DNA from: Parapristionchus giblindavisi
Lineage: Eukaryota; Nematoda; Chromadorea; Rhabditida; Diplogasteridae
Assembly: GCA_943737045.1 (NCBI GenBank)
Contig: CALSFV010000421.1
Span: forward strand, 62,001 to 126,000
DNA: 64,000 bases
Reading direction: 5' to 3'
A program made the translations under genes and the position numbers. The notes below the pieces were generated by a model. The model did not search any database. It saw nothing but the letters and a program-made list of their open reading frames with translations, and had not been told where the DNA came from. Shown here in pieces: positions 23,875 to 44,761 of the stretch (position 1 is the first letter of the stretch; each line of letters begins with the position of its first letter).

Positions 23875-26091
23875 GAGACCGGCTCGGTAAGACTCGAGCA
23901 TGGTCCGGACATTCGCGAGGAATTTCGATCTGGGCCTCAATACTTTCATCATAGACACATACCGGGGGGAGACCGATGAAAGTTATAGTGAAAATGCCCT
24001 TAGGCTCAAACCCGGCTCAAATATGTTTCATAAAATAAAAAATTGAAAAATTCATATCTTTTCAATCGTGATAGCTAGGACTTTTATTTCTTTTTATTAG
24101 TGAATAACATGTCCATCACTCTTACAAACACAGCTGAACAGCAATATCATATAGTTTGGAATATGTTTTTTCGTGTCTGATTTTCAGATTTTTTTCCTTC
24201 TATCCTCGTTGAAGAGATACTGCAAGAAAATTCACAGTGCATATTATAGCCCTGACGATTATGTACATGGTGTTCATATTCCCTTGGCCAGCCAGTTTGT
24301 CATAAGCCTCGAGAATTGCAACTGAATGTGAGATATGTGTAAATTGCAAAAATCGAAAATTAAATTTCTTGAAATTCGCAAGAGTAAGAGGTTGCTTTAT
24401 TATGTCATTTTACTCGTAGTGATGAGCGTACATAGGAAAAATATACAAATAGACTCGGACTACATTTTTAAAAAATTGTGAAAAATAATTATTTTATTTT
24501 TATTTTTTAACTGCCACATTCAGTCGACCGTCAAGGCATGTTGATTCATAGGGCGAATGGTGACTGATGTATTTGCGTTTGCAGAAACGACTGCCACGTG
24601 AAGAATCGTCGTTTCGCAGATCTCGAATTTATTTTTTTTATTTATCAAACTTGAATATTTATATGTTTCTTTCATATAAATCGGTTGGAAGGTGGCGCAC
24701 AGCAACCAAAGCTGTACTATTGTTATCAGTAGGAGTGTACGGTATTGAACTACTGTAATCGCCAGGAATCGCGAACTGATTTTTTTTCAGTCGACCCCCG
24801 ATTCTCAACCATGACCCCGGGTTCATGGTTGAGAATGGCTGAGGTCGAAAAATTCATGATGATCCCAGACCAAATACTATGCGGCATTATGTCAACAGTG
24901 GGCCCTCTTTTATTTTTATGCATACCATAACTCGAATTACCGTAATCTAGCTACCGTATCCTATAATAATGTGGTGAGATTCTCGGAAAATTCAGGTGCG
25001 TGCATTACTATTACGGTAATTCGAGCTATGGTATCCATAAAAATAAAAGTTGGCCCACTGTTGATATAATGACAAATAGTATTTGGTCTGGGATCATCAT
25101 GAATTTTTCGACCTCGGCCATTCTCGACCATGAACCCGGGGTCATGGTTGAGAATCATGGGTTGGCTGAAAAAAAAATCAATTCGCGATTCCTGGCGATT
25201 ACAGTAGTTCAATACCGTATACTCCTACTGATAGAAATGGTATAGCCTTGGATGCAGTACGCTACCTTCCAACCGATTTATATGAAAGAAACATATAATT
25301 ATTCAAGTTTGATGAATACAAAAATAAATTCGAGATCTGCGAAACGACGATTCTTCACGTGGCAGTAGTTTCTGCAAACGCACATGCATCAGTCACCATT
25401 CGCCCTATGAATCAACTTTCCTTGACGGTCGACTGAATGTGGGAGTTGAAAAAATAAAAATAAAATAATTATTTTTCCCAATTTTTTTAAATGTAGTCCG
25501 AGTCTATTTGTATATTTTTCCTATGTACGCTCATCACTACGAGTAAAATGACATAATAAAGCAACCTCTTACTCTTGCGAATTTCAAGAAATTTAATTTT
25601 CGATTTTTGCAATTTACACATATCTCACATTCAGTTGCAATTCTCGAGGCTTATGACAAACTGGCTGACCAAGGGAATATGACCACCATGTACATAATCG
25701 TCAGGGCTACAATATGCACTATGAATTTTCTTGCAGTATCTCTTCAACGAGGATAGAAGGAAAAAAATCTGAAAATCAGACACGAAAAAACATATTCCAA
25801 ACTATATGATATTGCTGTTCAGCTGTGTTTGTAAGAGTGATGGACATGTTATTCACTAATAAAAATAAATAAAAGTCCTAGCTATCACGATTGAAAAGTT
25901 ATGAATTTTTCAATTTTTTTATTTTATGAAACATATTTGAGCCGGGTTTGAGCCTAAGGGCATTTTCACTATAACTTTCATCGGTCTCCCCCCGGTATGT
26001 GTCTATGATGAAAGTATTGAGGCCCAGATCGAAAGTCCTCGCGAATGTCCGGCGGGGGGTCGAAATGCTCGAGTCTTACCGAGCCGGTCTC
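23875..26091. mobile_element. 2.2 kb near-perfect inverted-repeat element flanked by TTAA
   Basis: The arms, about 23875-24949 and 25010-26091, are reverse complements over more than 1 kb with few differences, around a spacer of about 60 bp. The termini are GAGACCGGCTCGGTAAGACT and its complement. TTAA lies immediately outside each end (23871-23874 and 26092-26095), as expected for a piggyBac-type target duplication. A smaller stem is nested in each arm (TTCTCAACCATGA around CCCGGG). No transposase ORF is present, so it is non-autonomous. Transcription across it would give a 1 kb double-stranded RNA hairpin. Confidence 0.88.
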
Positions 26092-26095
26092 TTAA

Positions 26096-27260
26096 ATGGA
26101 AGAACCGTGGGCTGTAACGGGCGTTTACCTTGTTAAGAACATATTCGCATAATGTCATCTAGTTATTAAAATGAGAAACAATTCCTATGACTAGATGCCA
26201 TTAAGCTGAAGGGACTTCATTAGTAATTCATTTACCATATTTCAAATAAATCGCTGAAGCGTGCTGAATACCATAACTCACTGAATTATCAAATTCCAAC
26301 TTGAATATTTTTCATTTTAATCATTGTTTGCTATTGAGATATATGTAGTTTATAGCAGCCCTAGAGTACCTGAAAAATGTTTCTCATGAAATCGATCATG
26401 AAATATTTTAGAAAAGCCGGTAAAGTCAACCATTTATGTGCAAATATCGTTACTAACAATGAGCAGGAAATAGAGCGTTACCAAGAAGATTATTCCTCTT
26501 CAGCAGCTACATTAGACGAAAATATTGAATTCATTAGACTCAGGCTGAAATTGGACGATAAATCACAGATCAAATATCAAAGATCAAAATAGCAATATCC
26601 GGCATGTCATCATGGGCTTTCGCCTCTCCTTTATCATCTTTCTCATTTCTAGTTCGAGTCTCGTATCGATCAAAGAACTCTGATCTAAAAGATGTTAATC
26701 ATGTTATATAAGAAAAATTCAGACTGCCAGTGGCTGATAATCATGAATCATTAAAGAGGCTTTTTTTTCTTTTTTTTTTCAGACTAAAGTGGAACATGAC
26801 GTAGGTGAGCTATTGTTGGAATGAACTTTGCTGCCATGATGACTGGGGAAGGCACACTGAATTCCTAAACACTGCCAATTCTGAAGGGCGGACACTTGTT
26901 GTTGACCACAGTGTGAGGGAACACTCGAGATACATGAAAATCAAAATAGTGAGAAAGACTTACATATGCACCAACCTAATAGTTACCCAGTTCTTTAAAG
27001 CCACCAGAAAGTATGTATTTTTATCGACTCACAGCCTCAGCCTCCGTCTCCTCCTCCTCTCAGCCTCCGATGGACCGTTCAAGAGAGAAAAGTTCACAAA
27101 AAGTGAAAATTGATTTGATTATGATTTGTGCACTCCTAATCGAATAATGATCTCTTTGTTTCATACGTTATTTCTTTATCATTACTGCACATCCATCCAT
27201 TGATTCATCATTTCTATCACTCACACCTCACATACTCGGTCTCTTCTCTCGTCTCGAACC
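26096..27260. other. Intergenic; one weak ORF at 26377-26592
   Basis: A 71-residue plus-strand frame (26377-26592) has a mildly protein-like composition with an acidic helix-like stretch. It has no splice context, no recognisable motif, and runs into the GATCAAATATCAAAGATC repeat at its end. I do not call it a gene. Confidence 0.4.
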
Positions 27261-35636
<8,376 letters not shown>

Positions 35637-37261
35637 ATCGCTATCAGAATGATCCTTCCCATCGATTACTACCCGTGAATAAAGAGCGTGATATGTTGAT
35701 TCTCTTATATAGAGTTTGCTTGTTCACAAAACATATTTAGTGTTAGATCTGATGATTTGAAACAACTCCAATGTCTGAAAAGGGGAATATTACTGGAAGA
35801 TGATCCTTGATCTTTGGGTCTCTATTGTTTTCACTATTTATCTTCTTTGCATGTTATATCCATCATTGCCATTCAAACTTACTATTGACCGTATAAAATA
35901 CACTTGTTTATTTGCTACGAGAGTAGCCAACCACTCCCATAAGAGACTTTCTTGTTTTGCATGGTTCAGAAACTATGCCGATCTCTTTTATATATAATAT
36001 AGCGCGCGGCGAAGGTCAGCCGGGTTAGAGAGAGGCAGCGGAGAGACAATAGAGAGGCGGGGCGAGATGTAGAAGGCTACATCTCGATCGCCTCTCGATT
36101 ATGACTTCCGTTCGTTAGCACCATTTGTCATCTTCTTATGCAAGTACATTTTATACGAACAATATCGATTGATTTTAACTCTTACTTCTATGAAAATAAT
36201 TGAGAATGCAGGACTTTGCACGAAGTAAAAAATACCATAATTATTATATGCGCGCACGATTTCTCATTTAGTAAAAATTTAGCGAGAAAGCACTCTCGCG
36301 GATCTCTAACATAAAAGAGCCAAAATACAAGTGAAAATTTTCTCATCCTTTGATTTTATTGTTAACTGTAATCTTACTAATCCTATGTTTATCTAAATTC
36401 TATAGCATTTCCTTCCATTAATCGTCCACTATCCCTCAATTTTGTTTATTTTATCGATCGACATTTGTCTAAATTTATGTATAAATTAACTGCTTGTTTG
36501 GAAATACCGGTAAAAAATCGGTGGTAAAGGAAAAACTGTTTAAACATATACAATATATTTGATTTATTGGTTCTTTGCGCTTGTCTCAGTTGTGAACGGT
36601 TCACTCAATATAAAACGATTTGATAAACCAAAGATGAAACATATCGAAAACAAGTCATTTGGAATTATTCATATAGGGTCAATCAAATTACAATATAGAT
36701 GATCATAAAAATCATGCAAATGTAAATGAATTGGGTATTAGCGAATCAAAAATAATAATTAGTGGACGAAGTTTGAACTTCATTTATATAGTATTATATT
36801 TCTGGATTCTCTCACCACTCATTAATCAAAAAGGTCAAAGTATAGCGGCTTGGATACTGTACAATTACATCAATAGCGGATCATAATGAGAGGAAATAAT
36901 AATAATTAAAGAAAAAAGATCCCCTTTTATGACACTTCAGATTCAGTGGAAACACTGCTTAGTTAATCTTGATAAAGTGTAGTTAATCTTAATGTTAAAC
37001 AACCATGGTAAATTATTGTAAATATAATGCGAAGTGATATGGAACTGTCGTTTTTTACTTTCCAAAAAATATCTCAAACATTTATCGTAGCATGGCAGAT
37101 TCTCTTAAAGAATTATTCTCCATTCTCATTGATGAACTTCTGTCAGAATATCTCCGTACGATCCCTCGCAGGAACTTCTTACATAATGCATAGTGTGATA
37201 GATATCATAGAATTAATTTAATAAATTATGCTTTAACAGGGAATTTCATATGACAGTTTGA
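35637..37261. other. Intergenic between Lys-rich gene and oac gene
   Basis: It holds the 3' end of the Lys-rich gene, with AATAAA at about 35677. A short GC-rich patch at 36001-36095 includes a stem-loop (CGAGATGTAG...CTACATCTCG, about 36064-36087). The rest is AT-rich. No exon is recognised. Confidence 0.55.
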
Positions 37262-40200
37262 TTATGATGATATATTTGGATACAATTGCTCTTCCAGAAC
37301 TTCGAGTCTCGGAATAATTTTATCCTTCAATGCACTAAAAAAAGTAGAATAAATTAAGAAGAATAAATTGCAGTACATATATGCATTACCTATAACTCAT
37401 TAGTGCCCGATCCATACCCAATGGGGATAGATGAGAGACTTGATTGAATATTAGCTCAAATGACTTAGGGTCTATAGCTCGAAAGATACCCTGAACTATT
37501 AAATTACTTTGGAAAACGAGAAGATATGCAAACTTGACTATCTAAGAAAACGTCATCGATGTTATATAGAACACATTTCTGAAACACTTCATTAATTTTT
37601 AAGGTAAAATGGACGTTTTGCACATTTAAAATATTATTTTTACCTCACACTTGTCGACCAACTTACGAGTTCGAATTCTAGCATTGTGTTCATCTCTTAT
37701 CAGCATTGATTCCTATAATTTAATACTTGAAACTTAATCTTTAATTAATCACTACATTCATTGCATCAGCAGACATATTTCTTCTTAGCATTTCAAAAAC
37801 ATTCTCGACTTGAGCTTGATTGACTGAAGGCATTGCATCCAAGATAAAGATAAGAGAGGTCCTTCAAATATATCTTTATAGAATTCATTCCAACTGTCGT
37901 ACCTGTTCTTTATTTGATTCAGATAATATTCCATCTCCTCTAATGACTCGTCCCTTTCTCCATCAACCGGGACAGGATCGATTTTAGCACGGAAATATCT
38001 GAGACATGTTAAATTACATTTTAAGAAAGTAACACACCGGTTCCGATATTTATTTTTTTTTGAAAAACACACAATTGAATTTTAATTGTCGTATTTGAAT
38101 TCCGTTGCAAGCCCTCATGCCAATGTTTCCAACGTTTCGCCAAGAAAGAAACGAATATCGGACCTTTCTTCTCGCAGATTAAGGATAAAAGTATAATTTT
38201 AAATGTGTAATATTGTTACCTTTGCGTGATGAAGAGTACGTCTGGTTGGAGATAATCGAGTACTTCATTGACGTCCGCTTCGTGTCGACACCACTTACGC
38301 CTAGTATATGCGAGAATCTCACAAGCTAAAAGGACGGAGTGACTTTACCATTTGCGTTAATATCGTTTTTCTCTCAATATATTTGTAAACTTTCATAGCC
38401 TTATCAGTGAAAAAACAGAACCAGACTCACACCACTGAGAGAAGGTTGAGAAGGTTGAGTAGTGCTGATGGAAGACCTTCCATATGTGTATATTCATGTC
38501 CTCTGCGTAACTATTACCGATCACTGCGAATTTGAGCTTTCCCGTGCTGTTCTGTAGTAAAGAATTGATTGATTCCTCTGTATCATGCTATCCCACTTAC
38601 CGGCCATCTTCCGATTCCCTCTGGCGCTTTGAGACTCTTCCATGATTTATATTCAACATTCTTTAATGAATAATATAATAATATGAATATGAATAATAAA
38701 CTACATTGATTGTTCATTTAGAGTTACTTTATCTTTAATGAGGTGTTACATTTGCGAGGGTGTTGTCAGGTCACGTGTGACGGTCCCGTCAACCTCAATT
38801 TTGGAGTGTGTTGGGCCCCAAGTGGAAAACCAAAAATATCAATATAGGATACGGCAGGAAGTTAATCATTGATTTTTAACGATTGTTATTTTACCGTAAC
38901 AATCAGGGGGTTTCTACCTGGGAGCCAACACACTCCAAAAATTTATGTTAACGTGTCCGTCATATGTGACATGCTTTGGACTCGAAACTGTAACACGGCA
39001 TGACTTCCATATTTCTGTTACCTCTAACACTAAGAATGCTCGAACTATGATTAATATGATACCTGTGTATCTAGAGTAATTGATATTTGAAACTCTTTGC
39101 CCATTCTATTAGTTACATCTCCACCCGCTCCCTTCCGCTCAGTGTTAGTCAAGACCTCCCAAGGTAAAATTATGCACCTTTTCTAAGATTCGCCCATATC
39201 TCCCAAATTACAACTGCACCTCAACCCTTCTCCGAAATCGCTATCTTATTGTTTGCAACGGACCATCTATCCACATTTTTCATCTCATATTCCTGTCTAT
39301 AATCAATCATCCCATGAAAACTCACGAATCTAGGTTTTAGTACTGCAGCATCAAGAGCGGCCTTGTTCTTCGCGATTATTGCTTCTTCAAATACCATTGA
39401 ATATAATTGCAAATAAAATAAAATGATCTCAGTAACCTAGTGCTGGATCGGTCTTGTAAAGAGTTGCATTGAACAATGGAGCAAAGATGATTAAGAATAT
39501 ACTGACGATCACAAATAGGATGACACTAATAATCGTGGTCTGAAATTGGAAAAATTATTTTGTACAATGAAATCAATATTGGCAATATACCTTCTTAGTC
39601 CACGTCCTATACTTTTTCTCGTATAAGAAGAACGACGGAACAGCGACAAAGAAGGAAGTAGTTATCGCTGAGACGCGATCTAGAGAAATTTCTATTGTAT
39701 ATTTTCAGAAAAAAATATTTAATTTCTAGAATGTCAAGGTTAAAAAAAACAAGCATTTCCATACATCGCTGTATTCTTCTCTAAAGCATGAAGGTTGCAT
39801 AATTAAATATAAGATCTACTGAACGAATCGTTATCTCCTGATCGCTGTTTTACGTTTTGTTGCGCACAATTACTTATGTTATTACTAAAAGAACAAGACG
39901 AAAAAACACTGACGAAACGAAGAAATTGGCGTATTTGTTGTGAGGAGAACGACGATGGGCCAGTGCCAGATATAAAGGGAATATGAAATATCTCCGATGT
40001 ATGCAGTTATTTGATTTGAGAGAAATGGACTCTGGAATGATTACACTGATTACCAAATTTCTATTATTACATTACAAAAGATCAAAGGATCTTTAGTTTT
40101 TTTTTCTTGGATGCACAACACATTTTACGCAAATTGTACAGTAATGTAACAGTAAATTCCACAACCTCAATATCTTTTCCGAATGAGATTACGAAAGCTG

Positions 40201-42440
40201 CTCCAAACGTCACTAGAATTTGCCAATAGAAGAAGTAATTGGCGTTGTTAATGATATTGGGTAGGAATACCAAACAAACAAAAACTGTAGACAAGTTGTA
40301 CAAAGATATAACAATAGTTCTTTTCAAACGCCCAGAGTTCGTATGACGCACTGCAAATATATTTATCCTAACTTAATATTACTGAAATATTTTGTTAATC
40401 TTCAGGTACCTTCACTAATCTTTTCCAGCCTTCTTTCCGCAGGTGTGACAATAATCTCAGGTTCTGGTTGGGCTGAAACTAGAGGAAGAGCCGCGAAGCC
40501 AGGCCCTTTTCGGTTCAATGACAACTGGAACTCATTATTCAACAAGAGAGACTATTCTGATGAAACTCACATTCAAATTGAATATGGTCGATGCGAAAAA
40601 TTGCCATAATCGAAGGAAAACGAGATTAAATCGGACAGTTTCTGAGGTAAATGTGTAGACACTGTAATAGTTCGGCCGTTTAGATTTTTGCGTTTTAAAA
40701 TTAGTCGATGCGAAAGAAACATTGACTTCCGCACCGTACCACGCGAAAAATTGCTTACATTAGCGATAGAAGTGAGATGAGGGGCAGAAATTTGTCTCTA
40801 AACATTGTTGGCAGTGAAAATTGAACAAGAAGAATGAACGGAACGATGAAATAAAATTGCATTTCGACAGACAGAGACCACATATGTGTGAAGAGACTGT
40901 ACTCGTGCAAACTCTACAATATTTCCATAAATAAAATCAGAAATATCTAAAATAATCATTAAAAAATCAAAATTTCACCTCAAAATAGCCTCCATTATTC
41001 AGAATAGTCCAGATATTTGTAGTAAAGGAGAGTGCGTACCATGCATTTTTCTATAAAGCATGCAGAGTTTTGACATAGTTATAATTTTGTCACATGCCTG
41101 AACATCTTCAATTTTCTCTGGAATTATGTAAAATATGCATAACATAGTGGCCAAACAAATGAAAAGAATGCTGAAAATAAAATAGTTTAAAATAAAATAA
41201 AACAGTCGTCAATATTTTTAGTATTTTTAATAGCACTACTAACTTTTATACGCTAAAATATATTTATGTTATGATTTTATTCTGAAACATACCGTCAAAA
41301 CGAAAAAAAGTGAAACATTTGTGACAATTTGTGACAAATTGTCACAAAAGTTCACAAGATTTTGAAAATTTTGTATCATGATATCTAAATGCGGTTGCAA
41401 GTATTTTATTAGATAATAGTGTATTTGAGCATCATTGGGCTTGCCTAATTGACATGTGAAGAAAGCGATTCAAATAATTCACTGCGAACGCTGTTTGGAG
41501 AAACTGGTATACGGTAGGATTTTCTACAGTATACCTGTTTTGCAACCTGATCCATGTCATGATCCAAACAGTGCAAATTCGCTATAGGAAGTCATGTAAT
41601 GAAAGGTACATCCATGATTAGACGAAGAAAGCGCGATGGTAGTAGTTTTACAGTAAGATTCTACAGTATGCTACAGTATACCAATTTTTCACCGCGGCGC
41701 TCCAGATTAATTATTTTACTTTTGTCATACATTACTGCATTTGGTAAACACATCCACACTAAAATACCTGAGAAAATACATCTTCAAGTGCGTGAAAAAC
41801 GATAAAAATAGACACTTTGTGAACTTTTGTGACAATTTGTCACAAATTGTCACAAATGTTTCACTTTTTTTCGTTTTGACGGTATATAATTGAATTGTGA
41901 AATAAGAATATCGATTAGCTACGAGAGATTTAAATACCTCAGCGGTAATATCCGAACGATTCGTCGGTAGTAAAAATCAGTTACGGTAGAGAAGCAGAAG
42001 GTGTTCTTGAGAATTGAACGAGATAGAGTGACACAGATAAGATATCCACTTATGACGAAGAATCTATGACAAGTGATCTGTTCGATCTAACTAACAGACG
42101 TATGAATGTAAACGTTGTAAACGTGTAACCCGTGACTCTACATTATTTCGATTTTCCCGATAATAGGCATAAGTTTAAGTAATCAAATTTACTAAATCTT
42201 ACATGTCGACTCCTAAATATCCCATATTGAATATCTCAGGATAGACATGAAACAGAATTACGGCGATAATAGCGATTGCACGAAGACCCTGTCGAAGACT
42301 CTTTTATCTCTAAAATCTGCGTATGCCTTTTGACTCTTGATCTCTGATCTTTGAATTATATCAGAGAATCCACGAACCTGAATGTCCGGACGATGATTTT
42401 TATTGAGAAGCAGAGGTCTATTGCTGTCTATAGTAGTCAT
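37262..42440 (-). CDS. oac: Acyltransferase-3/SGNH O-acyltransferase (nematode oac family)
   Basis: Minus-strand exons: 42378-42440, 42203-42288, 41938-42063, 41104-41170, 40979-41050, 40759-40913, 40571-40661, 40410-40524, 40166-40350, 39914-40031, 39591-39679, 39437-39539, 39326-39384, 38601-38660, 38431-38551, 38220-38325, 37903-37998, 37756-37861, 37644-37712, 37390-37541 and 37262-37334. All join in phase to about 690 residues. The N-terminal part is a multi-pass Acyl_transf_3 domain: NHRPDIQ-GLRA, the R-x10-H motif in LRAIAIIAVILFH, GYLGVD, FFVISGYL, YYRRIVRILPL, THMWSLSVEMQFY and GDISYSLYIWHWP. The C-terminal part is a lumenal SGNH-like domain with the GNSYA nucleophile block and SHLSPLG near the end; the usual Asp before that His is Asn here. 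The family moves acyl groups from acyl-CoA across membranes to extracytoplasmic substrates; the substrate is unknown. Two MITEs sit in its introns. Confidence 0.93.
38743..38996. mobile_element. 254 bp inverted-repeat MITE in oac intron
   Basis: The ends are GTGTTACA and TGTAACAC. Arms of about 80 bp align throughout, with GGAGTGTGTTGG on the left and CCAACACACTCC on the right. It lies in the intron between oac exons 39326-39384 and 38601-38660. No ORF. Confidence 0.75.
41292..41882. mobile_element. 591 bp TA-flanked MITE in oac intron
   Basis: Terminal inverted repeats of about 66 bp start CCGTCAAAACGAAAAAAAGT and contain tandem GTGACAATTTGT/CACAAATTGTC units. TA flanks each end (41290-41291 and 41883-41884), as for Tc1/mariner-type insertions. 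There is no transposase. It occupies most of the oac intron between 41170 and 41938. Confidence 0.85.
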
Positions 42441-43024
42441 GGTTATTGTTATTGAATACCATCACTTGCAATATATACCTATTAGAATGGTAGGACACAG
42501 ACACATCAATCACCTTGTAGACCATATAAAAAGTTAACCGCAATAACATTGGATTATAGAGATATAAGATGAGATGGAGAAGAAGAGAGAGACAGAGAAA
42601 TTGAAAGTGCACAAAAGTATGCGATTATCGGTTTCGTTCGAAAGTGCAACAACGAAAAAGTCGGAAACAATAACGAATATATGGCAACTCTGTAAGATTT
42701 TTACTGTACTCGAAACGCTGGAAAAATATTATTCGAGGCCCTCGCGATTCAGAAATTATTTGCAATTTCAAGCTTTACAATCGATTTCCTAGTTTGCTGT
42801 AGATAATTCTTTTAATAACTTTTTCATTTCTTTATTCAAACAAAATTTCTATGCTTATGTATAGAATTTATCAAGGGATACAACCATGATGTGTTGGTGT
42901 AATTAAAGTACACTGTTGCATAGTAAAGATTCTATCGAAATACAATTTTCTGAAAAATTACATTTCTTTGGTGAAAGGCCCTGTTCTTCTGAAAGTGAGC
43001 GAGAACATAAGTGAAACTAACCGA
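42441..43024. other. Intergenic, nothing recognised
   Basis: Between the oac start and the 3' end of the next minus-strand gene. A 72-residue plus-strand frame (42574-42792) has no supporting splice or motif evidence. The oac promoter should be in this interval, but no defined element is seen. Confidence 0.5.
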
Positions 43025-44274
43025 TCATAAGTCAATCCTCAAGTGCGACGAACACAAGACGAGAGATCGATAATCAGCGGGATTATCGATAAGTTCGAGG
43101 GGAAACGCCTGTAAAGAAACAGAGTTGATCTGATAGAAGTATTCGCGTCGACAAAAAAAACGAATGTTAGCAGTCATAAATGTAAACGTGGCAGCAGAAA
43201 GGTTGTGGGCGATACATAGAGTAGTTTGTAAGCTCGCATAACGGTTAAATTTATAAAATATAAACATTTAAGCCATGAAAACGAAAAAAACTAAACCGGT
43301 GCCTTGCAAAATGCGACTTAACCGTAGAGGACGGACGTCCAAAAATGCCGCGGCATTTTTGGACGTCCGTCATATACGGATCACATGTATTCATACCTTA
43401 GCAGCCAATCGAAGATCTTGTTGTGCTACTTCTTTATGGGCCGTTATTCCATTCACAGTACGAATCTTACGAGTCATATCCTTATTGATGATTGCATCCA
43501 AATCCGTATCACCAATCTATAATCACATAATTCATTAGAAATACATTTAAAATAATATTTCCAAAATAGAATAATAATAAGTATTGATATCACTAGTCAA
43601 ATATTACACAATTGCAACACCCAGAGAGGAATTTGGCATAAGTTGTATGAATTTTATAATAAAAAATATTGCATGAAATAATACGGTATACTTACTCTGA
43701 TAGAGTTAATATTCAATGCAATTTGTTTCTTTATCTCTTTATTTATTTCTATTAACATCTCTTTTATATGTATGTATATTTATATGTATTATATATATAT
43801 ATATATATATCCTCTTCGTGCAAACTTCTTATCAGGAACAGGATCAGATAAACACAGACGAAGGAATCCAGGATAACGCATACATTCCACAATATATTGA
43901 TTAGATTCATCATTATTGATTAATATCACCTCTTCAACTTCAGGCTGTTTGATATTTGCTTCAACAGTCCTTAGGAAAAGTGCTTGGGTTTTGTGCAATT
44001 GCATTTTCGTTTCACCTATAAATGATATTCATACATTCCTCCTCGAGTTAAAGAGGTAACAGTGAAACATCTTAACATATCTAGATATGATTCCCTTGTA
44101 GATAGATGGTAAACGATGGATATCACGTACATCAACAGTACCTTCAACCAGACTTGATTTGGTACTATCCATATTTATCATGTTGATCAGGCTTTTCTCA
44201 ATGGGGTTTATGCATCGGGAAAGAAGGTACTGATCTTTGCTCTTTACTTGTTCCTCTTTGACTCGTTTGATCAT
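43025..44274 (-). CDS. Small protein of unknown function, four exons
   Basis: Minus-strand exons 44142-44274, 43930-44015, 43397-43516 and 43025-43108 join in phase to about 140 residues ending at TGA. The protein is polar, with KRVKEEQVKSKDQ near the start and conserved-looking text such as IGDTDLDAIINKDMTRKIRT and LELIDNPADYRS. An acceptor (TTACCAG, ending at 44340) lies 65 nt before the ATG at 44274, and the frame stays open up to it. That site is either a trans-splice site or the start of an internal exon, in which case 5' exons are missing here. The intron at 43109-43396 holds a 42 bp perfect palindrome. I do not recognise the family. Confidence 0.5.
43330..43371. repeat. 42 bp perfect palindrome without loop
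   Basis: Positions 43330-43350 are the exact reverse complement of 43351-43371. The half-site runs GACGGACGTCC, AAAAATG, CCG, and the centre is CCGCGG. It sits in an intron of the minus-strand gene. Confidence 0.9.
43786..43812. repeat. TA microsatellite
   Basis: A run of alternating T and A, about 13 units, in an intron of the minus-strand gene. Confidence 0.9.
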
Positions 44275-44682
44275 GACCGACGCAGACCAGAATGAAGGTA
44301 GATGTAGATTTCCTGCTAAGTCGCGAATATCTCTCGCAACTGGTAAAGACCAAAGATCACATAATATTTCATCATAACTAAGTTATGAATATGGGCAATC
44401 TGAAAATAAAGTATGATCGTTATGTGTGTAGGATAGAGATTAGAAGTAGCACATATGTCAAACATCAATAAACAATATTTTGTTTTCTACAGTATTTTTG
44501 CTGGCGGAGCGCGCTGTCGAGAGCCCAAAACTAGCGGGGTACGTCGTCTAAAGGTTGTTTCCCGCGGTGTATGCCTTGAGATTAAAGAAGGGGGACCAGG
44601 AGATTTAGGGTGAACTATTGTCATGGCTAACGTGGGAAGTAGGAAGTGGCACCCTATTCTATATTAGAATTGAGAGATTAAT

Positions 44683-44761
44683 TGCATATAGCGTATAGCT
44701 CAGTGGTTAGTAGTCGGCGCTTGTAACCGCGGCACGCGGGTTCGATTCCCCTTTGCAATTT
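44683..44761 (+). repeat. tRNA-like sequence (pseudogene or SINE head)
   Basis: Contains TAGCTCAGTGGTTAGTAGTC (A box) and GGGTTCGATTCCCC (B box) at normal spacing, with a CTTGTAA anticodon-loop-like segment that would read as tRNA-Thr(UGU). The outer pairing ATTGCA/TGCAAT is six nucleotides too far out for a normal acceptor stem, and the anticodon stem has mismatches. More likely a pseudogene or retroposon than a functional tRNA. Confidence 0.5.

Noticed and set aside
24520..25245. ORFs of 60-83 codons in both arms of the hairpin element
   Set aside because: Mirror images produced by the inverted repeat. They resemble no transposase and are broken by the element's structure.
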